Assembly: GCF_001280425.1 (NCBI RefSeq)
Contig: NZ_LIUF01000002.1
Location: 186,001 to 250,000 of the forward strand
Origin: Haloarcula rubripromontorii
GTDB lineage: Archaea > Halobacteriota > Halobacteria > Halobacteriales > Haloarculaceae
DNA: 64,000 bases
Direction of reading: 5' to 3'
Part shown: in pieces, positions 25,736 to 34,295 of the stretch
Numbering within the stretch: position 1 is the stretch's first letter
Layout of the letters: every line of letters begins with the position of its first letter
The notes under the pieces: generated by a model
The model's input: only the letters and a program-made list of their open reading frames with translations
The model's database searches: none
What the model was told of the DNA's origin: nothing
Made by a program: the position numbers and the translations under genes

Positions 25736-26371
25736 ATGGTCGACTGGGACGTGTATCTCGTCACGCAGGCGTCGCTCTCGACAGGTCGGACAACCGACGC
25801 AATCGTCGCGGACGCGATTGACGGCGGCGTCGGCGTCGTCCAACTCCGCGAGAAGGACCGGACAGCGCGCGAACGCTACGAACTCGGTCGGGAACTGCGG
25901 GAACTGACCCGCAAGGCCGGCGTCGCGTTCGTCGTCAACGACCGCGTCGACATCGCACAGGCACTCGACGCCGACGGGGTTCACCTCGGCGACGACGACC
26001 TTCCAGTTCCCGTCGCGCGGGAGCTTCTGGGTGACGACGCACTCATCGGGCGCTCGGTCTCAACTGTCGAAGACGCCCGGGAAGCGGCGGCGGCCGGCGC
26101 GGACTACCTCGGCGTCGGTGCAGTGTTTGCTACCGGCTCGAAAGACGACATCGATGACGAGGAGTACGCCATCGGCACCGAGCGAGTCGCTGCTATCGCG
26201 GACGCAGTAGACATCCCTTTTGTTGCCATCGGTGGCATCACGGCCGACAACGCCGTTGAGGTCGTCAGAGCGGGCGCGGACGGGGTCGCCGTCATCACAG
26301 CAATCACGCAGGCCGACGACCCGGAGGCGGCGACGGACGCGTTACACAGTGCCGTCGAGCAGGGGCGATAG
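25736..26371 (+). CDS. thiE: Thiamine-phosphate synthase
   Basis: A 211-residue TIM-barrel enzyme that couples HMP-PP with thiazole phosphate to form thiamine monophosphate. Markers are YLVTQ near the start, VVQLREKDRTARE, FVVNDRVDIAQALDADGVHLGDDDLP, GRSVST, ADYLGVGAVFATGSK, and FVAIGGITADNAVEV with the phosphate-binding GADGVAVITAI. The ATG at 25736 gives the family length; an earlier in-frame start would overlap the previous gene. Confidence 0.93.
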   Translation: MVDWDVYLVTQASLSTGRTTDAIVADAIDGGVGVVQLREKDRTARERYELGRELRELTRKAGVAFVVNDRVDIAQALDADGVHLGDDDLPVPVARELLGDDALIGRSVSTVEDAREAAAAGADYLGVGAVFATGSKDDIDDEEYAIGTERVAAIADAVDIPFVAIGGITADNAVEVVRAGADGVAVITAITQADDPEAATDALHSAVEQGR

Positions 26372-26417
26372 CACTGGCCTGTTCGCGGTACCGCCGAGAC
26401 AGCCCGGTTTGTGGGCG

Positions 26418-26717
26418 TCAGATACCGAGCAGGTCGGGCGTGACGAGGGTAACGACGACGAGACAGAGAAACACGAGAATCGCGACCGAGCGGAGGACGC
26501 CGGCGATCTGTCGTCTGCGCTTTGGCAACGCCTCCGCAACGCCCGCTAATCCGGTTCCGACGACCATCGCGAGTAACCAGTTGTCCGGGGCAGCACCTTC
26601 GGTAACCCAGGCAGACACGTAGAGACCGGCGAAGACAAGCGACCCAGCGAAGTGGACGAGAGCAATCCGTGGCCCGGACGGTTCGCTGAACACAGCGTTG
26701 CTGATACTGGAGGGCAT
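26418..26717 (-). CDS. Small membrane protein, hypothetical
   Basis: A 99-residue protein with three predicted membrane segments (about residues 18-36, 45-62 and 74-95) and a short basic loop (LPKRRRQI) between the second and third. No family is recognised. Converges with thiE and lies upstream on the same strand as no obvious partner other than the glutaredoxin-like gene to its right. Confidence 0.6.
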   Translation of the reverse strand: MPSSISNAVFSEPSGPRIALVHFAGSLVFAGLYVSAWVTEGAAPDNWLLAMVVGTGLAGVAEALPKRRRQIAGVLRSVAILVFLCLVVVTLVTPDLLGI

Positions 26718-26792
26718 CAGCGGTGAGACGTGTCCCAGAATTAATAAATTCGGTGGTAGCCGCGACAGCGGGCCTGTCGTGACTACAGACTG

Positions 26793-27047
26793 CTACGACG
26801 ACCGCCGCAGTTTCTCGCGTAACTGTCGCTCGTCGACGTGGTACTTGAACGCCGGCGACTCGTCCACGAAGACGTAGGGAACGCGCTCGCCGTACTCCGC
26901 CTGAAGCTCGGGATCTTCGTCAACATCGACGAGGTCTATCGCGATAGCGACCCCCTCGTCGTCGGCAACTCGCTCGATTGTCTCGACGGCTTCCTCACAG
27001 AGATGGCAGTCCTCCCGCGTGTAGACGGTGATCGACACGTCGCTCAT
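26793..27047 (-). CDS. Glutaredoxin-like protein
   Basis: An 84-residue thioredoxin-fold protein of the glutaredoxin/DUF836 type. It starts SITVYTREDCHLCEEA with redox pair C14-x2-C17, then the cis-Pro segment RVPYVFVDESP. It is likely a small cytosolic thiol carrier. The ATG at 27047 was chosen because the frame upstream is antisense to the dehydrogenase gene starting at 27132. The two are divergent. Confidence 0.87.
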   Translation of the reverse strand: MSDVSITVYTREDCHLCEEAVETIERVADDEGVAIAIDLVDVDEDPELQAEYGERVPYVFVDESPAFKYHVDERQLREKLRRSS

Positions 27048-27131
27048 CACTGGAACACGGGGGCGACAGCATAAGACTCTCACTCTCTGGTCGGCGATGG
27101 GTTTCAGTGCTTCGCGCCCGTAACTCCCGCA

Positions 27132-28073
27132 ATGACAGGCTGGACTATCGAAGACATGCCCCCGCTGACGGACCGAACCGTGGTCGTAACCGGCGCGAAC
27201 AGCGGGCTGGGACTTACAGGCTCGAAGGCGTTCGCTCGCAGAGGCGCGACGGTGGTGATGGCCTGCCGGAGCGTCGACCGCGGTGAATCGGCTGCCGCGG
27301 AGATTCGCGACGCCGTCCCGAACGCGACGCTCGATGTCCGTGAGTGTGACCTCGCGGACCTCTCGAACGTCGAATCCTTCGCCGACGGCCTCCGAGACGA
27401 GTACGATGCCGTCGACATTCTCTGTAACAACGCCGGCGTCATGGCGATTCCCCGGAGCGAGACGGCCGACGGTTTCGAGACGCAGTTCGGCGTCAACCAT
27501 CTGGGCCACTTCGCCCTGACCGGGCACCTCCTTGACCTCCTCGGGGCCGCCGACAGCGAATCCCGAATCGTCACGCAGTCCAGCGGCGCACACGAGATGG
27601 GCGAGATCGACTTCGAGGACCTGCAGGGCGAGCGCTCCTACGGGAAGTGGTCAGCCTACGGCCAGAGCAAGCTCGCCAACCTCCTCTTTGCCTACGAACT
27701 CCAGCGCCGGCTTGGCAACCACGGCTGGGACGACGTGATAAGCGTCGCCTGCCACCCCGGCTACGCCGACACCGACCTCCAGTTCCGCGGGCCCCGAGAG
27801 ATGGGGTCGACACTGCGAACAGCGGCCATGGGCCTTGCCAACGCCGTGCTGGCCCAATCCGCCGAGCAGGGCGCGCTCCCGATGCTGTACGCCGCCACCG
27901 CGGACGATGTTATCGGCGGCGAGTACGTCGGCCCCGGCGGCCTGTTCGACATGCGCGGCCCGCCCGAGTTCCAGCAGTCAAACGCGGCCTCGCGCGACGA
28001 GGAAACCGCCGCGCGGCTCTGGGAGGTCTCGACCGACCTCACCGGCGTTGAGTACGACTTCGAGACCGCCTGA
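27132..28073 (+). CDS. Short-chain dehydrogenase/reductase (retinol dehydrogenase/WWOX-like)
   Basis: A 313-residue SDR oxidoreductase. The nucleotide site is VVVTGANSGLGL (about residues 17-28), the structural motif is NNAG, and the catalytic residues are Ser in QSSGAH and the pair YGQSK. The length and the segment IDFEDLQGERSYGKWSAYGQSKLANLL are those of the retinol dehydrogenase/protochlorophyllide-reductase-like group. The substrate is unknown; Arg in VVMACRS suggests NADP. A T-run follows shortly after the stop. Confidence 0.9.
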   Translation: MTGWTIEDMPPLTDRTVVVTGANSGLGLTGSKAFARRGATVVMACRSVDRGESAAAEIRDAVPNATLDVRECDLADLSNVESFADGLRDEYDAVDILCNNAGVMAIPRSETADGFETQFGVNHLGHFALTGHLLDLLGAADSESRIVTQSSGAHEMGEIDFEDLQGERSYGKWSAYGQSKLANLLFAYELQRRLGNHGWDDVISVACHPGYADTDLQFRGPREMGSTLRTAAMGLANAVLAQSAEQGALPMLYAATADDVIGGEYVGPGGLFDMRGPPEFQQSNAASRDEETAARLWEVSTDLTGVEYDFETA

Positions 28074-28126
28074 GGACGACGGGTAAGCCCCACTTTTTTA
28101 CGTCGGGACGTGAACCCCGCCGATAC

Positions 28127-29203
28127 ATGCAACCAGTCGAAATCGCGCTCAGGCTGCTTGCAGGGGTCGCCCTGATCCTCGCAAACGGCTTCTTCGTCGC
28201 CATCGAGTTCGCGCTGACGAGGGCCAGACAGTACGCCGAATCGGAGTTCGACGAACCCGGCCTCCGGCGGGCCTGGGAGATGACCGACGACCTCGAAATC
28301 TATCTGACGAGCTGTCAGGTCGGTATCACCGCCTCCAGCATCGCGGTCGGTATCGTCGCCGAGCCGGCGCTGGCGGCCATCTTCGAGCCGTACTTCCAGT
28401 CCTCCGCGCTGGCCGGCGTCGGGGCCGGCGCGGCCATCGCCTTCCTCATCATCAACCTCGTCCACCTGACGCACGGCGAGCAGACGCCGACGTACCTCGG
28501 CGTCGAGCGCGCGAAGTTCGTCTGCCGGTACGGCGCGACGCCGCTGTACTACTTCGCGTGGGTCATCTCGCCGATTATCAAGGTCGGCGACGGCGTCGCC
28601 AAGTGGACGCTCGGGCTGTTCGGCGTCGAGATGTCCGGCGCGTGGCTCGAAGCCGAGGTCGACAGCATCGAGTCCCGCGGTGAACTGCGCAACGAACTCG
28701 GCTCGGTTCTCGACCGCGGCGACGTGCCCGACGAGCGCCGCGAGGAGATTATCTCTGCGTTCCGCGTTGGCGACCGTGAAGTCGGCGACGTGATGGTGCC
28801 ACGCGAGGACATCGTCGCGCTGTCGCCGGGCGACGACGACGCGACCAACGCCGAGCGCATCGCCGAGACGCCCCACACCCGCTACCCGCTCGTCGGCGAG
28901 ACGCTCGAAGACTTCCTCGGCATCGTCTACATCCCGGCGCTCGTCGACGAGCGCGAGGAACAGGACGGGGCGGGCGGTCTGCTCTACGGCATCGACCTCG
29001 AAGCTGTCGCCTCGCCGCCGATGACGATGTCGCCGGACACCACCGTCAGCGACGCCATCGACCAGTTCCAGGCCGAGCGCCAGGAACTCGCGTTCGTGCT
29101 CGAAGACGGCGAAGTCGTCGGGCTGGTGACGGTCACGGACCTGCTCGAAGAGGTCGTCGGCGACATTCAGGATCCGATGGACGCCGAGGCCGGCGTCGCC
29201 TGA
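28127..29203 (+). CDS. CNNM/CorC-type membrane protein with CBS domains
   Basis: A 358-residue protein. Residues 1-185 are a DUF21 (CNNM) membrane domain with the family signature FFVAIEFALTRAR and the loop SCQVGITASSIAVGIVAEPAL. Residues about 210-350 hold two CBS motifs, DVMVPREDIVAL and ETPHTRYPLVG. The family, often called hemolysin C-like, is linked to magnesium or sodium/magnesium exchange. The C-terminal CorC_HlyC domain is absent, since the protein ends just after the second CBS. Confidence 0.88.
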   Translation: MQPVEIALRLLAGVALILANGFFVAIEFALTRARQYAESEFDEPGLRRAWEMTDDLEIYLTSCQVGITASSIAVGIVAEPALAAIFEPYFQSSALAGVGAGAAIAFLIINLVHLTHGEQTPTYLGVERAKFVCRYGATPLYYFAWVISPIIKVGDGVAKWTLGLFGVEMSGAWLEAEVDSIESRGELRNELGSVLDRGDVPDERREEIISAFRVGDREVGDVMVPREDIVALSPGDDDATNAERIAETPHTRYPLVGETLEDFLGIVYIPALVDEREEQDGAGGLLYGIDLEAVASPPMTMSPDTTVSDAIDQFQAERQELAFVLEDGEVVGLVTVTDLLEEVVGDIQDPMDAEAGVA

Positions 29204-29240
29204 CGCTGAAAACAGTTCCCGGTCGACGGCACTGAGACGG

Positions 29241-29369
29241 CTACCACGGCGGCGTGTAGAAGTAGGCCGTCTCCAGCGGTCCGGGCCCCTCGTTTTCCGT
29301 GCCGTGGCGTTCGCCGGCCTCCATGACGACCTCGAAGTAGCGGTCGAAGTCGAGGCGCGCTCGCTCCAT
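29241..29369 (-). CDS. Candidate 42-residue small protein
   Basis: A short frame with clear protein character: acidic and amphipathic N-terminus (MERARLDFDRYFEVVMEAGE), then a Gly/Pro/Tyr-rich end (LETAYFYTPPW). The ATG at 29369 is preceded by an in-frame stop 11 codons upstream. An inverted repeat acggaca...tgtccgt (29370-29387) directly precedes the start, and on the mRNA it could form a hairpin just before the ATG. No family is recognised. It lies between the CNNM-like gene and the 411-residue membrane gene. Confidence 0.4.
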   Translation of the reverse strand: MERARLDFDRYFEVVMEAGERHGTENEGPGPLETAYFYTPPW

Positions 29370-29411
29370 ACGGACAGGGCTGTCCGTACTGTGGCGTCAC
29401 TCCCGGGACGC

Positions 29412-30647
29412 TCAGTCCCCGCCCGCGAGCCGCCCGACCCGGCCGGTGAGCCGGGCCGCGATACCCTCGAAGTGGGCGGTGCTCCAGCCCGCGACGACGA
29501 GCGCGCCGACCGTGTTGAACACGAGGTCGTTCACGATGTCGCTCGTTCCGTACTGGGCGAGGACCGCCTCGCCGCCGACGACCGACGCGAGGCCGCCGCT
29601 GGCGAACTCCAGTATCTCCCAGCCGACGCCCACCGCGAGGACGAACAGGACGACGAAAGTCGCACGAAATCCTCTGTTGAAATCGACCACCCCGGAGTGG
29701 CGTTCGACCGCCCGCGCGATCGCGTATCCCACGCCGGCCACGAGCGATGCCGAGACGGCGTGGGCCAGACTGTCGTACCAGCCAAACGCCTCGTACAGTT
29801 CGAGCGCGCCGGCCGCGTGCAGCGTCGAGGCCACCGTGATCCACAGCACAAGACCGGTGTCCATCGCGTAGCCGTACTCCCGTCGGAACAGCGCCGGCAG
29901 GAACGTTATCGCCAGCGGGCCGCCGGTGTTGACGAACAGCGTCACGTTGCTCCGGACGAGCGCGAAAGCGGATATCACCCCGAGGACAGCCTGTAGCGTC
30001 CGGACAGCGATGCGGTGGTGCTTGCCGTCTCCGGGAAGGGACGCGCCCGACTGGTCACGTTCGGATGGGTCTGCGCCTGAGACGCGCAGTCGGGCGATGC
30101 GCGCCGACCGCTCGAAGTACACCTCGAACACGACACCGGCGACGATACCGGCGGCCGTCGCGGTGACGAGGTCCCACATCAGCTCGGTCTGTCCATCGAG
30201 AAACGCGGTTCCCAGTAGCGTGTCGGTCGCATAGATACCGACCGCCCAGACGCCCGCGACGGCCATCGTCACGATGACGACGAACACCGTTGCGAACCGC
30301 GGCGTCATCGTCAGTGAGGTACACGCATCGAGGACGACGGCCAGAAGCAGTGCGACCCCGGCGATTACGAGGAACGGGGTGACCTGCGGGAAACCGCCGA
30401 ACGTCCGGACGAGTACCGGGACCGCAACCAGTCCAAGCAACTCCGCGGGCACTGTCGTTTCGAGGTTCCGCGTGGCGAACGGAACCGTGACCGCGATAGC
30501 GACGAGGAGTGCCGTGAGTACTGCCCAATCGAATTCGCCACCGGCCAGGAACCGTCCGACGCCGCCGATGAGAATTCCCGTTACCGTCCACGCGCCGAGC
30601 GCGTCGAGCCGGTGGGGACCGATAAGAGACTGTAGCGAACCCATCAC
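29412..30647 (-). CDS. Polytopic membrane protein, hypothetical
   Basis: A 411-residue protein with about ten membrane segments spread over residues 20-390. A soluble basic/polar loop (residues about 190-220, RSARIARLRVSGADPSERD) divides it into an N-terminal and a C-terminal half. The C-terminal half contains YDSLAHAVSASLVAGVGYAIARAVERHS and the ending SDIVNDLVFNTVGALVVAG, which resembles the VanZ/DUF2238-like motif. No transporter signature is seen. The first Met is followed by a second, either of which could start. Confidence 0.7.
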   Translation of the reverse strand: MMGSLQSLIGPHRLDALGAWTVTGILIGGVGRFLAGGEFDWAVLTALLVAIAVTVPFATRNLETTVPAELLGLVAVPVLVRTFGGFPQVTPFLVIAGVALLLAVVLDACTSLTMTPRFATVFVVIVTMAVAGVWAVGIYATDTLLGTAFLDGQTELMWDLVTATAAGIVAGVVFEVYFERSARIARLRVSGADPSERDQSGASLPGDGKHHRIAVRTLQAVLGVISAFALVRSNVTLFVNTGGPLAITFLPALFRREYGYAMDTGLVLWITVASTLHAAGALELYEAFGWYDSLAHAVSASLVAGVGYAIARAVERHSGVVDFNRGFRATFVVLFVLAVGVGWEILEFASGGLASVVGGEAVLAQYGTSDIVNDLVFNTVGALVVAGWSTAHFEGIAARLTGRVGRLAGGD

Positions 30648-30761
30648 GACGTGGATACGACACGAGTTGTAATCAAAGCACGGCGGGTTTCCGACATGCT
30701 TCTTGAGTTTCTCGCCTTTGTGCCCCCTGTCACGCGACTGACCGACGGCTGTCTGACGAGG

Positions 30762-30768
30762 ATATATT
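30762..30768 (+). promoter_or_regulatory. TATA box of the 59-residue ribbon-helix-helix gene
   Basis: The bases atatatt lie about 30 bases before the start codon at 30797, correct for a leaderless message. Confidence 0.45.
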
Positions 30769-30796
30769 TCTCTGGCCGTTCAACTCCCCGTAATCA

Positions 30797-30976
30797 ATGG
30801 ACGAAGCGTTTCTAGACCTCGAATCGATTGAGGTCGAACTGGACGAGGAGTTGCTCGATGCGATTGACGACAAGGCGTTCGCCGACCACCGCGACAACCG
30901 GGACGCCGCGATTCGCGACCTGCTCGACGAGTGGCTGAAACAGCGTGCCACCGAAGACGCGAACGAGAGCGACTGA
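30797..30976 (+). CDS. Small ribbon-helix-helix-like protein (59 aa)
   Basis: A very acidic 59-residue protein. After a strand-like IEVELDEELLDAIDDKA comes a helix-turn-helix pattern DHRDNRDAAIRDLLDEWL, the layout of an Arc/MetJ (CopG-type) DNA-binding fold: a strand followed by two helices, with the N-R-D-A-A-I-R-D segment typical of such regulators. No partner toxin is adjacent. A good TATA box lies about 30 bases upstream. It converges with the beta-CASP RNase gene, leaving eight bases between the stops. Confidence 0.72.
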   Translation: MDEAFLDLESIEVELDEELLDAIDDKAFADHRDNRDAAIRDLLDEWLKQRATEDANESD

Positions 30977-30984
30977 CTCCTCTC

Positions 30985-32217
30985 CTATACGGCGATAGTC
31001 GCGCCCAGTTCGGGCGCTGTCGCGTCGTAGCCGTCCTCACGGAGCGCGGCCGCGAAGGCCTCACAGCGGTCGCCGTGGTTGACCAGCACTGGCGTGTCCC
31101 GATAGGCGTCGAGATATGCCAGCAGCCCCTCGCGGTCGGCGTGTGCCGAAAAGTCGTACTGCTCGACCCGGGCGCTGACCGGCATAATCCGGCCGTCTAT
31201 CTCGGCACTACCGGTCTCTAGCAGGTCCCGACCCGGCGTTCCCTCGACCTGATACCCGGTCATCGTGATCTTGTTCATCGGATTGCCACGGACCGCAGGA
31301 ATATACGTCATCGCCGGGCCGCCCGAGAGCATCCCGCTCGTGGTGACGATAGCCGCCTTCTGGTCGGTGATACGTTTGCGCTGGCCGTCCTTCCCAGTAA
31401 CAAACCGGGCGTGGGATTTTGCCCGTTGAAGCGCGTCCGCATCGCGGACGAACTCGGGGTACTGCCCGAGCATCTCGGTCACCTGCTTCCCCATCCCGTC
31501 GACGTAACATGGAATGTCGTGTGCTTCACAGATGAGCAGCATCTCCTGTGTTCGTCCGATGGCGAAGGCGGGGACAACGACGGTGCCGCCCTCCCAGAGC
31601 GTCGTTTCGACGCTTTCGACGAAGCGCCCCTCGACCGTTTCTCTGGGGTCGTGAGCGACATCGGAATAGGTGCTCTCACAGATGACCGTGTCCGCGTCCG
31701 GACGGGCCGTCGTCCCGGAGACGAGGCGCTGGTCGTCGGTGTGGAAATCGCCCGTGTACAGCAGTCGAGTGTCGCCGTCGTCGACGAGAACGTGTGCGCT
31801 CCCCGGAATGTGGCCGGCGTTGTAGAAGGTGACCTCGTAGCCGGCGGCCTCGAACGACTCGCGGTAGCCGTGTGTCTCCGACACCTGCGTTACCCGTCTG
31901 ACGTTGGTCTCGGTAAACGGACAATTGACTGTCCCTCCGTGGAGTTTGAGTGTGTCTCGGGCGAGTGTCATCGCCAGTTCGTACGTCGGCGGCGTCCAGT
32001 GAATCGGTGGTCGTGCGTCGCCCGACACCAGCGCTGGGATGGTCCCGACGTGGTCGAGGTGGCCGTGGGAGACGACGACAGCGTCCGGCGACGGCGTCCG
32101 AACGGGAAACTGTGGCGGCGAGTCGGTCAGCATCCCGAAATCCAGCAGCAACGACTCGTCGATGAGGACAGCGCTTCGACCAATCTCACCAGCCCCGCCG
32201 AGAAACTGCACATCCAT
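30985..32217 (-). CDS. Beta-CASP metallo-beta-lactamase ribonuclease
   Basis: A 410-residue ribonuclease of the beta-CASP group (CPSF-like). Metallo-beta-lactamase motifs are seen: SHGHLDHVG (motif 2), the later His in YNAGHIPGSAH, TGDFH, and the beta-CASP motifs A (CESTYSD), B (AFAIGRTQEM) and C (SAHADREG). No KH domains precede it, so it corresponds to the aCPSF2-type rather than the KH-fused aCPSF1. It would process or degrade RNA ends in the cytoplasm. About 240 bases separate it from the next, oppositely oriented gene. Confidence 0.9.
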   Translation of the reverse strand: MDVQFLGGAGEIGRSAVLIDESLLLDFGMLTDSPPQFPVRTPSPDAVVVSHGHLDHVGTIPALVSGDARPPIHWTPPTYELAMTLARDTLKLHGGTVNCPFTETNVRRVTQVSETHGYRESFEAAGYEVTFYNAGHIPGSAHVLVDDGDTRLLYTGDFHTDDQRLVSGTTARPDADTVICESTYSDVAHDPRETVEGRFVESVETTLWEGGTVVVPAFAIGRTQEMLLICEAHDIPCYVDGMGKQVTEMLGQYPEFVRDADALQRAKSHARFVTGKDGQRKRITDQKAAIVTTSGMLSGGPAMTYIPAVRGNPMNKITMTGYQVEGTPGRDLLETGSAEIDGRIMPVSARVEQYDFSAHADREGLLAYLDAYRDTPVLVNHGDRCEAFAAALREDGYDATAPELGATIAV

Positions 32218-32377
32218 TATCGCGACAGACGCGTCGCGCCCGTTTCCGTTCGTCGGTTCTAGCTGACTCGTGCCGTTAGCCGCCGGGCCAGCGTAATATC
32301 TATGAACCGGAACACGACGATATCTCGATGTTTAGTGGGGATGAATCCTCAAGCAGTCATTTTGGGAGATTGTATTG

Positions 32378-32392
32378 TGTGTAGCTAACACA
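32378..32392. promoter_or_regulatory. Inverted repeat upstream of the 39-residue zinc-finger gene
   Basis: The arms tgtgt and acaca surround the five bases agcta. The centre is about 75 bases before the zinc-finger ATG at 32460. Near 32427-32436 an attattatac element is the likely TATA. Confidence 0.35.
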
Positions 32393-32459
32393 TTGGTTGG
32401 GCAGTGTTATCACCCTAGCATAAACAATTATTATACTCGGGGCACATTGTTCACCTGTC

Positions 32460-32579
32460 ATGGCGACACGCCAGCAACCCCCGACGACGTACCACACGTG
32501 CAGTTGCGGTGAGGAGTTCGACACGACGGAGGAACTCCTCGAACACGCACGAGAGGCACACGGGCTTAGCGTACACTAA
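32460..32579 (+). CDS. C2H2-type zinc-finger micro-protein (39 aa)
   Basis: A 39-residue protein with the finger motif C-x-C-(12)-H-x(5)-H (YHTCSCGEEFDTTEELLEH followed by AREAHG), a short variant of a C2H2 zinc finger. The codon use is normal. The TATA-like attattatac at 32427 lies about 24-33 bases upstream, as expected for a leaderless message. Small zinc-binding proteins are common in haloarchaea and several affect cell physiology. It is too short for standard gene callers. Confidence 0.75.
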   Translation: MATRQQPPTTYHTCSCGEEFDTTEELLEHAREAHGLSVH

Positions 32580-32626
32580 CTGGCGTCGCGCCGCTTTTCG
32601 TACACAGAGATCCCGACAGCGACAGG

Positions 32627-32932
32627 TCAGGACGTTTTGTCGATGTCCTGTCGCACGCTGAACCGCGCGTAGCCGCCGTGCGAGAGGTCAAGCGCACCCA
32701 GCCACCAGTTCCATCGCTCAGCGAGTTGATACTCCTCGGGCGCGTCCGCGAGGTTGTCGATGACATCTGCAACGGTCAGTTCCGCCCCGAAGTCGGTCAC
32801 GAACTGGTCTGATTCCGAGAGGTCCCGCGCCTGTCTGGCGACGACCGTAACGATATCGGGATCGGCGTCGAAGGCATCGCGGAGTTCCCGTTCGAGTTCC
32901 GTTCGGTCCACACTCGCGTGTAGGATGCGCAT
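32627..32932 (-). CDS. Conserved-looking hypothetical protein (101 aa)
   Basis: A 101-residue soluble protein with an alternating strand/helix pattern. It starts MRILHASVDRTELERELRDAF, and ends in a Trp-rich region (ERWNWWLGALDLSHGGY). No motif or family is recognised. It is followed on the minus strand only by non-coding DNA before the zinc-finger gene. Confidence 0.6.
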   Translation of the reverse strand: MRILHASVDRTELERELRDAFDADPDIVTVVARQARDLSESDQFVTDFGAELTVADVIDNLADAPEEYQLAERWNWWLGALDLSHGGYARFSVRQDIDKTS

Positions 32933-33167
32933 TTGACTTGAATGTACGGTTGGGAACGCGGCTGTTTTTCCCAGCCGCGAAACAGCCGTCCGGAACGGAT
33001 GTCACTGTCTCAGGAACGCTATCGCTCTCGAACAGCGCCACAAAAATCTGAAGGTAAGTCGCTACCGCTCCGATTCGAAGCTTCGTGCGCTACGCTTACT
33101 CAGCTTCGCCCTGCTTCGCGGCTCCCGGTGGTCGCCGTTCCGCTACGAGGTCGACTCTTCGCTACGC
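32933..33167. other. Intergenic region with repetitive, GC-rich palindromic sequence
   Basis: No gene is seen in these 235 bases. From about 33078 to 33167 the sequence is a run of alternating gcttcg/gctacg-type words (for example gcttcgtgcgctacgctta, gcttcgcggctcccgg), of the sort found in interspersed palindromic repeats of haloarchaea. Confidence 0.45.
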
Positions 33168-34031
33168 TCAGTCGTCGGCCTCGCCCTTCTCGATAGGCGC
33201 ACCAACCAGATTGCCCCATTCGGTCCAGGAGCCGTCGTAGTTGATGGTGTCGTCGTAGCCCAGCAGTTCGTGCAGGGCGAACCAGGCGACAGAGGAGCGC
33301 TCACCGATGCGGCAGTACGCGACCGTCGTGGAGTCGCCGTCGATGCCGTACTCAGCGTAGAGCTCTTCGAGTTCGTCGTAGTCTTTGAACGTCCCGTCGT
33401 CGTTGGTGACGGCCGCCCAGGAGATGTTCTGTGCGCCGGGGATGTGGCCGCCACGCTGGGCGGTCTCCTGCAGTCCGGGGGGTGCGAGAATCTCGCCGGA
33501 GTATTCCTCGGGCGAGCGAACGTCGACGAGCGGCAGTTCGCGCTCGATGGCGTTCTCGACGTCCTCGCGGTAGGCGCGGATGGACTCGCGCGGGCCGGAT
33601 GCCTCGTAGTCGACTTCGGAGAACTCTGGCACTTCGTCGGTGAGTTCGTAGTCGTTCTCGACCCAGTACTCGCGGCCGCCGTCGAGCAGCTTCACGTCGT
33701 CGTGGCCGTAGTATTTGAACTGCCAATATGTGTAGGCGGCAAACCAGTTCGAATTGTCGCCGTAGAGGACGACTGTCGAGTCCTCGCTGATGCCGTGACT
33801 GCCAAGCAGCTCCTCGAAGTCTTCCTTGTCGAGGATGTCACGGGTGGTCTGGTCCTGAAGCTGTGTCTCCCAGTTGAAGCCGATTGCACCGGGCGCGTGG
33901 CTCTCGTCGTACAGTTCCGTGTCGACGTCCACCTCTACCAGTCGGTGGGCGGGGTCGTCGCTCTGGAACTCGTCCAGATGCTCGCTGACCCAGTCGGCCG
34001 AGACGAGCACGTCGTTAGCGTAGTCAGTCAT
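33168..34031 (-). CDS. Tandem rhodanese (thiosulfate sulfurtransferase)
   Basis: A 287-residue protein with two rhodanese domains, residues about 5-130 and 145-287. The first domain is degenerate at the active loop (LYGDNSN, no Cys), the second carries C240-RIGERSS, the sulfur-carrying cysteine in a loop typical of SseA/CysA-type enzymes. It would transfer sulfur from thiosulfate or a similar donor. ATG 34031 was chosen; a second Met 10 codons upstream is less likely. A second tandem rhodanese starts at 34296 in the opposite direction. Confidence 0.92.
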   Translation of the reverse strand: MTDYANDVLVSADWVSEHLDEFQSDDPAHRLVEVDVDTELYDESHAPGAIGFNWETQLQDQTTRDILDKEDFEELLGSHGISEDSTVVLYGDNSNWFAAYTYWQFKYYGHDDVKLLDGGREYWVENDYELTDEVPEFSEVDYEASGPRESIRAYREDVENAIERELPLVDVRSPEEYSGEILAPPGLQETAQRGGHIPGAQNISWAAVTNDDGTFKDYDELEELYAEYGIDGDSTTVAYCRIGERSSVAWFALHELLGYDDTINYDGSWTEWGNLVGAPIEKGEADD

Positions 34032-34295
34032 AATGCATCGAAGCGTAAGTCTACCAGACATATATTACTACGACTTTCGGCATGTTCGGCCACTCGTCCA
34101 CCGTGTCGGCAGACGTTGCCTCTACTGAGACCTGTCGCTATCCAACACGTCTGCCGCCCAGCGGACAGGAGCCATGGCGTTCCATGTCCGGATGTGAGTC
34201 CTGCTGTGCGTGCGCAAAATGCGGCAGCATTTGCATCCACCTTCGACCGCCCATCATGAGAGTTTTCAAGCGGACGGAGCGGTTACGCGTGGACG

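Noticed and set aside
33270-34259. + strand frame opposite the first rhodanese
   Set aside because: Shadow frame; the minus strand has the active-site CRIGERSS and the rhodanese fold.
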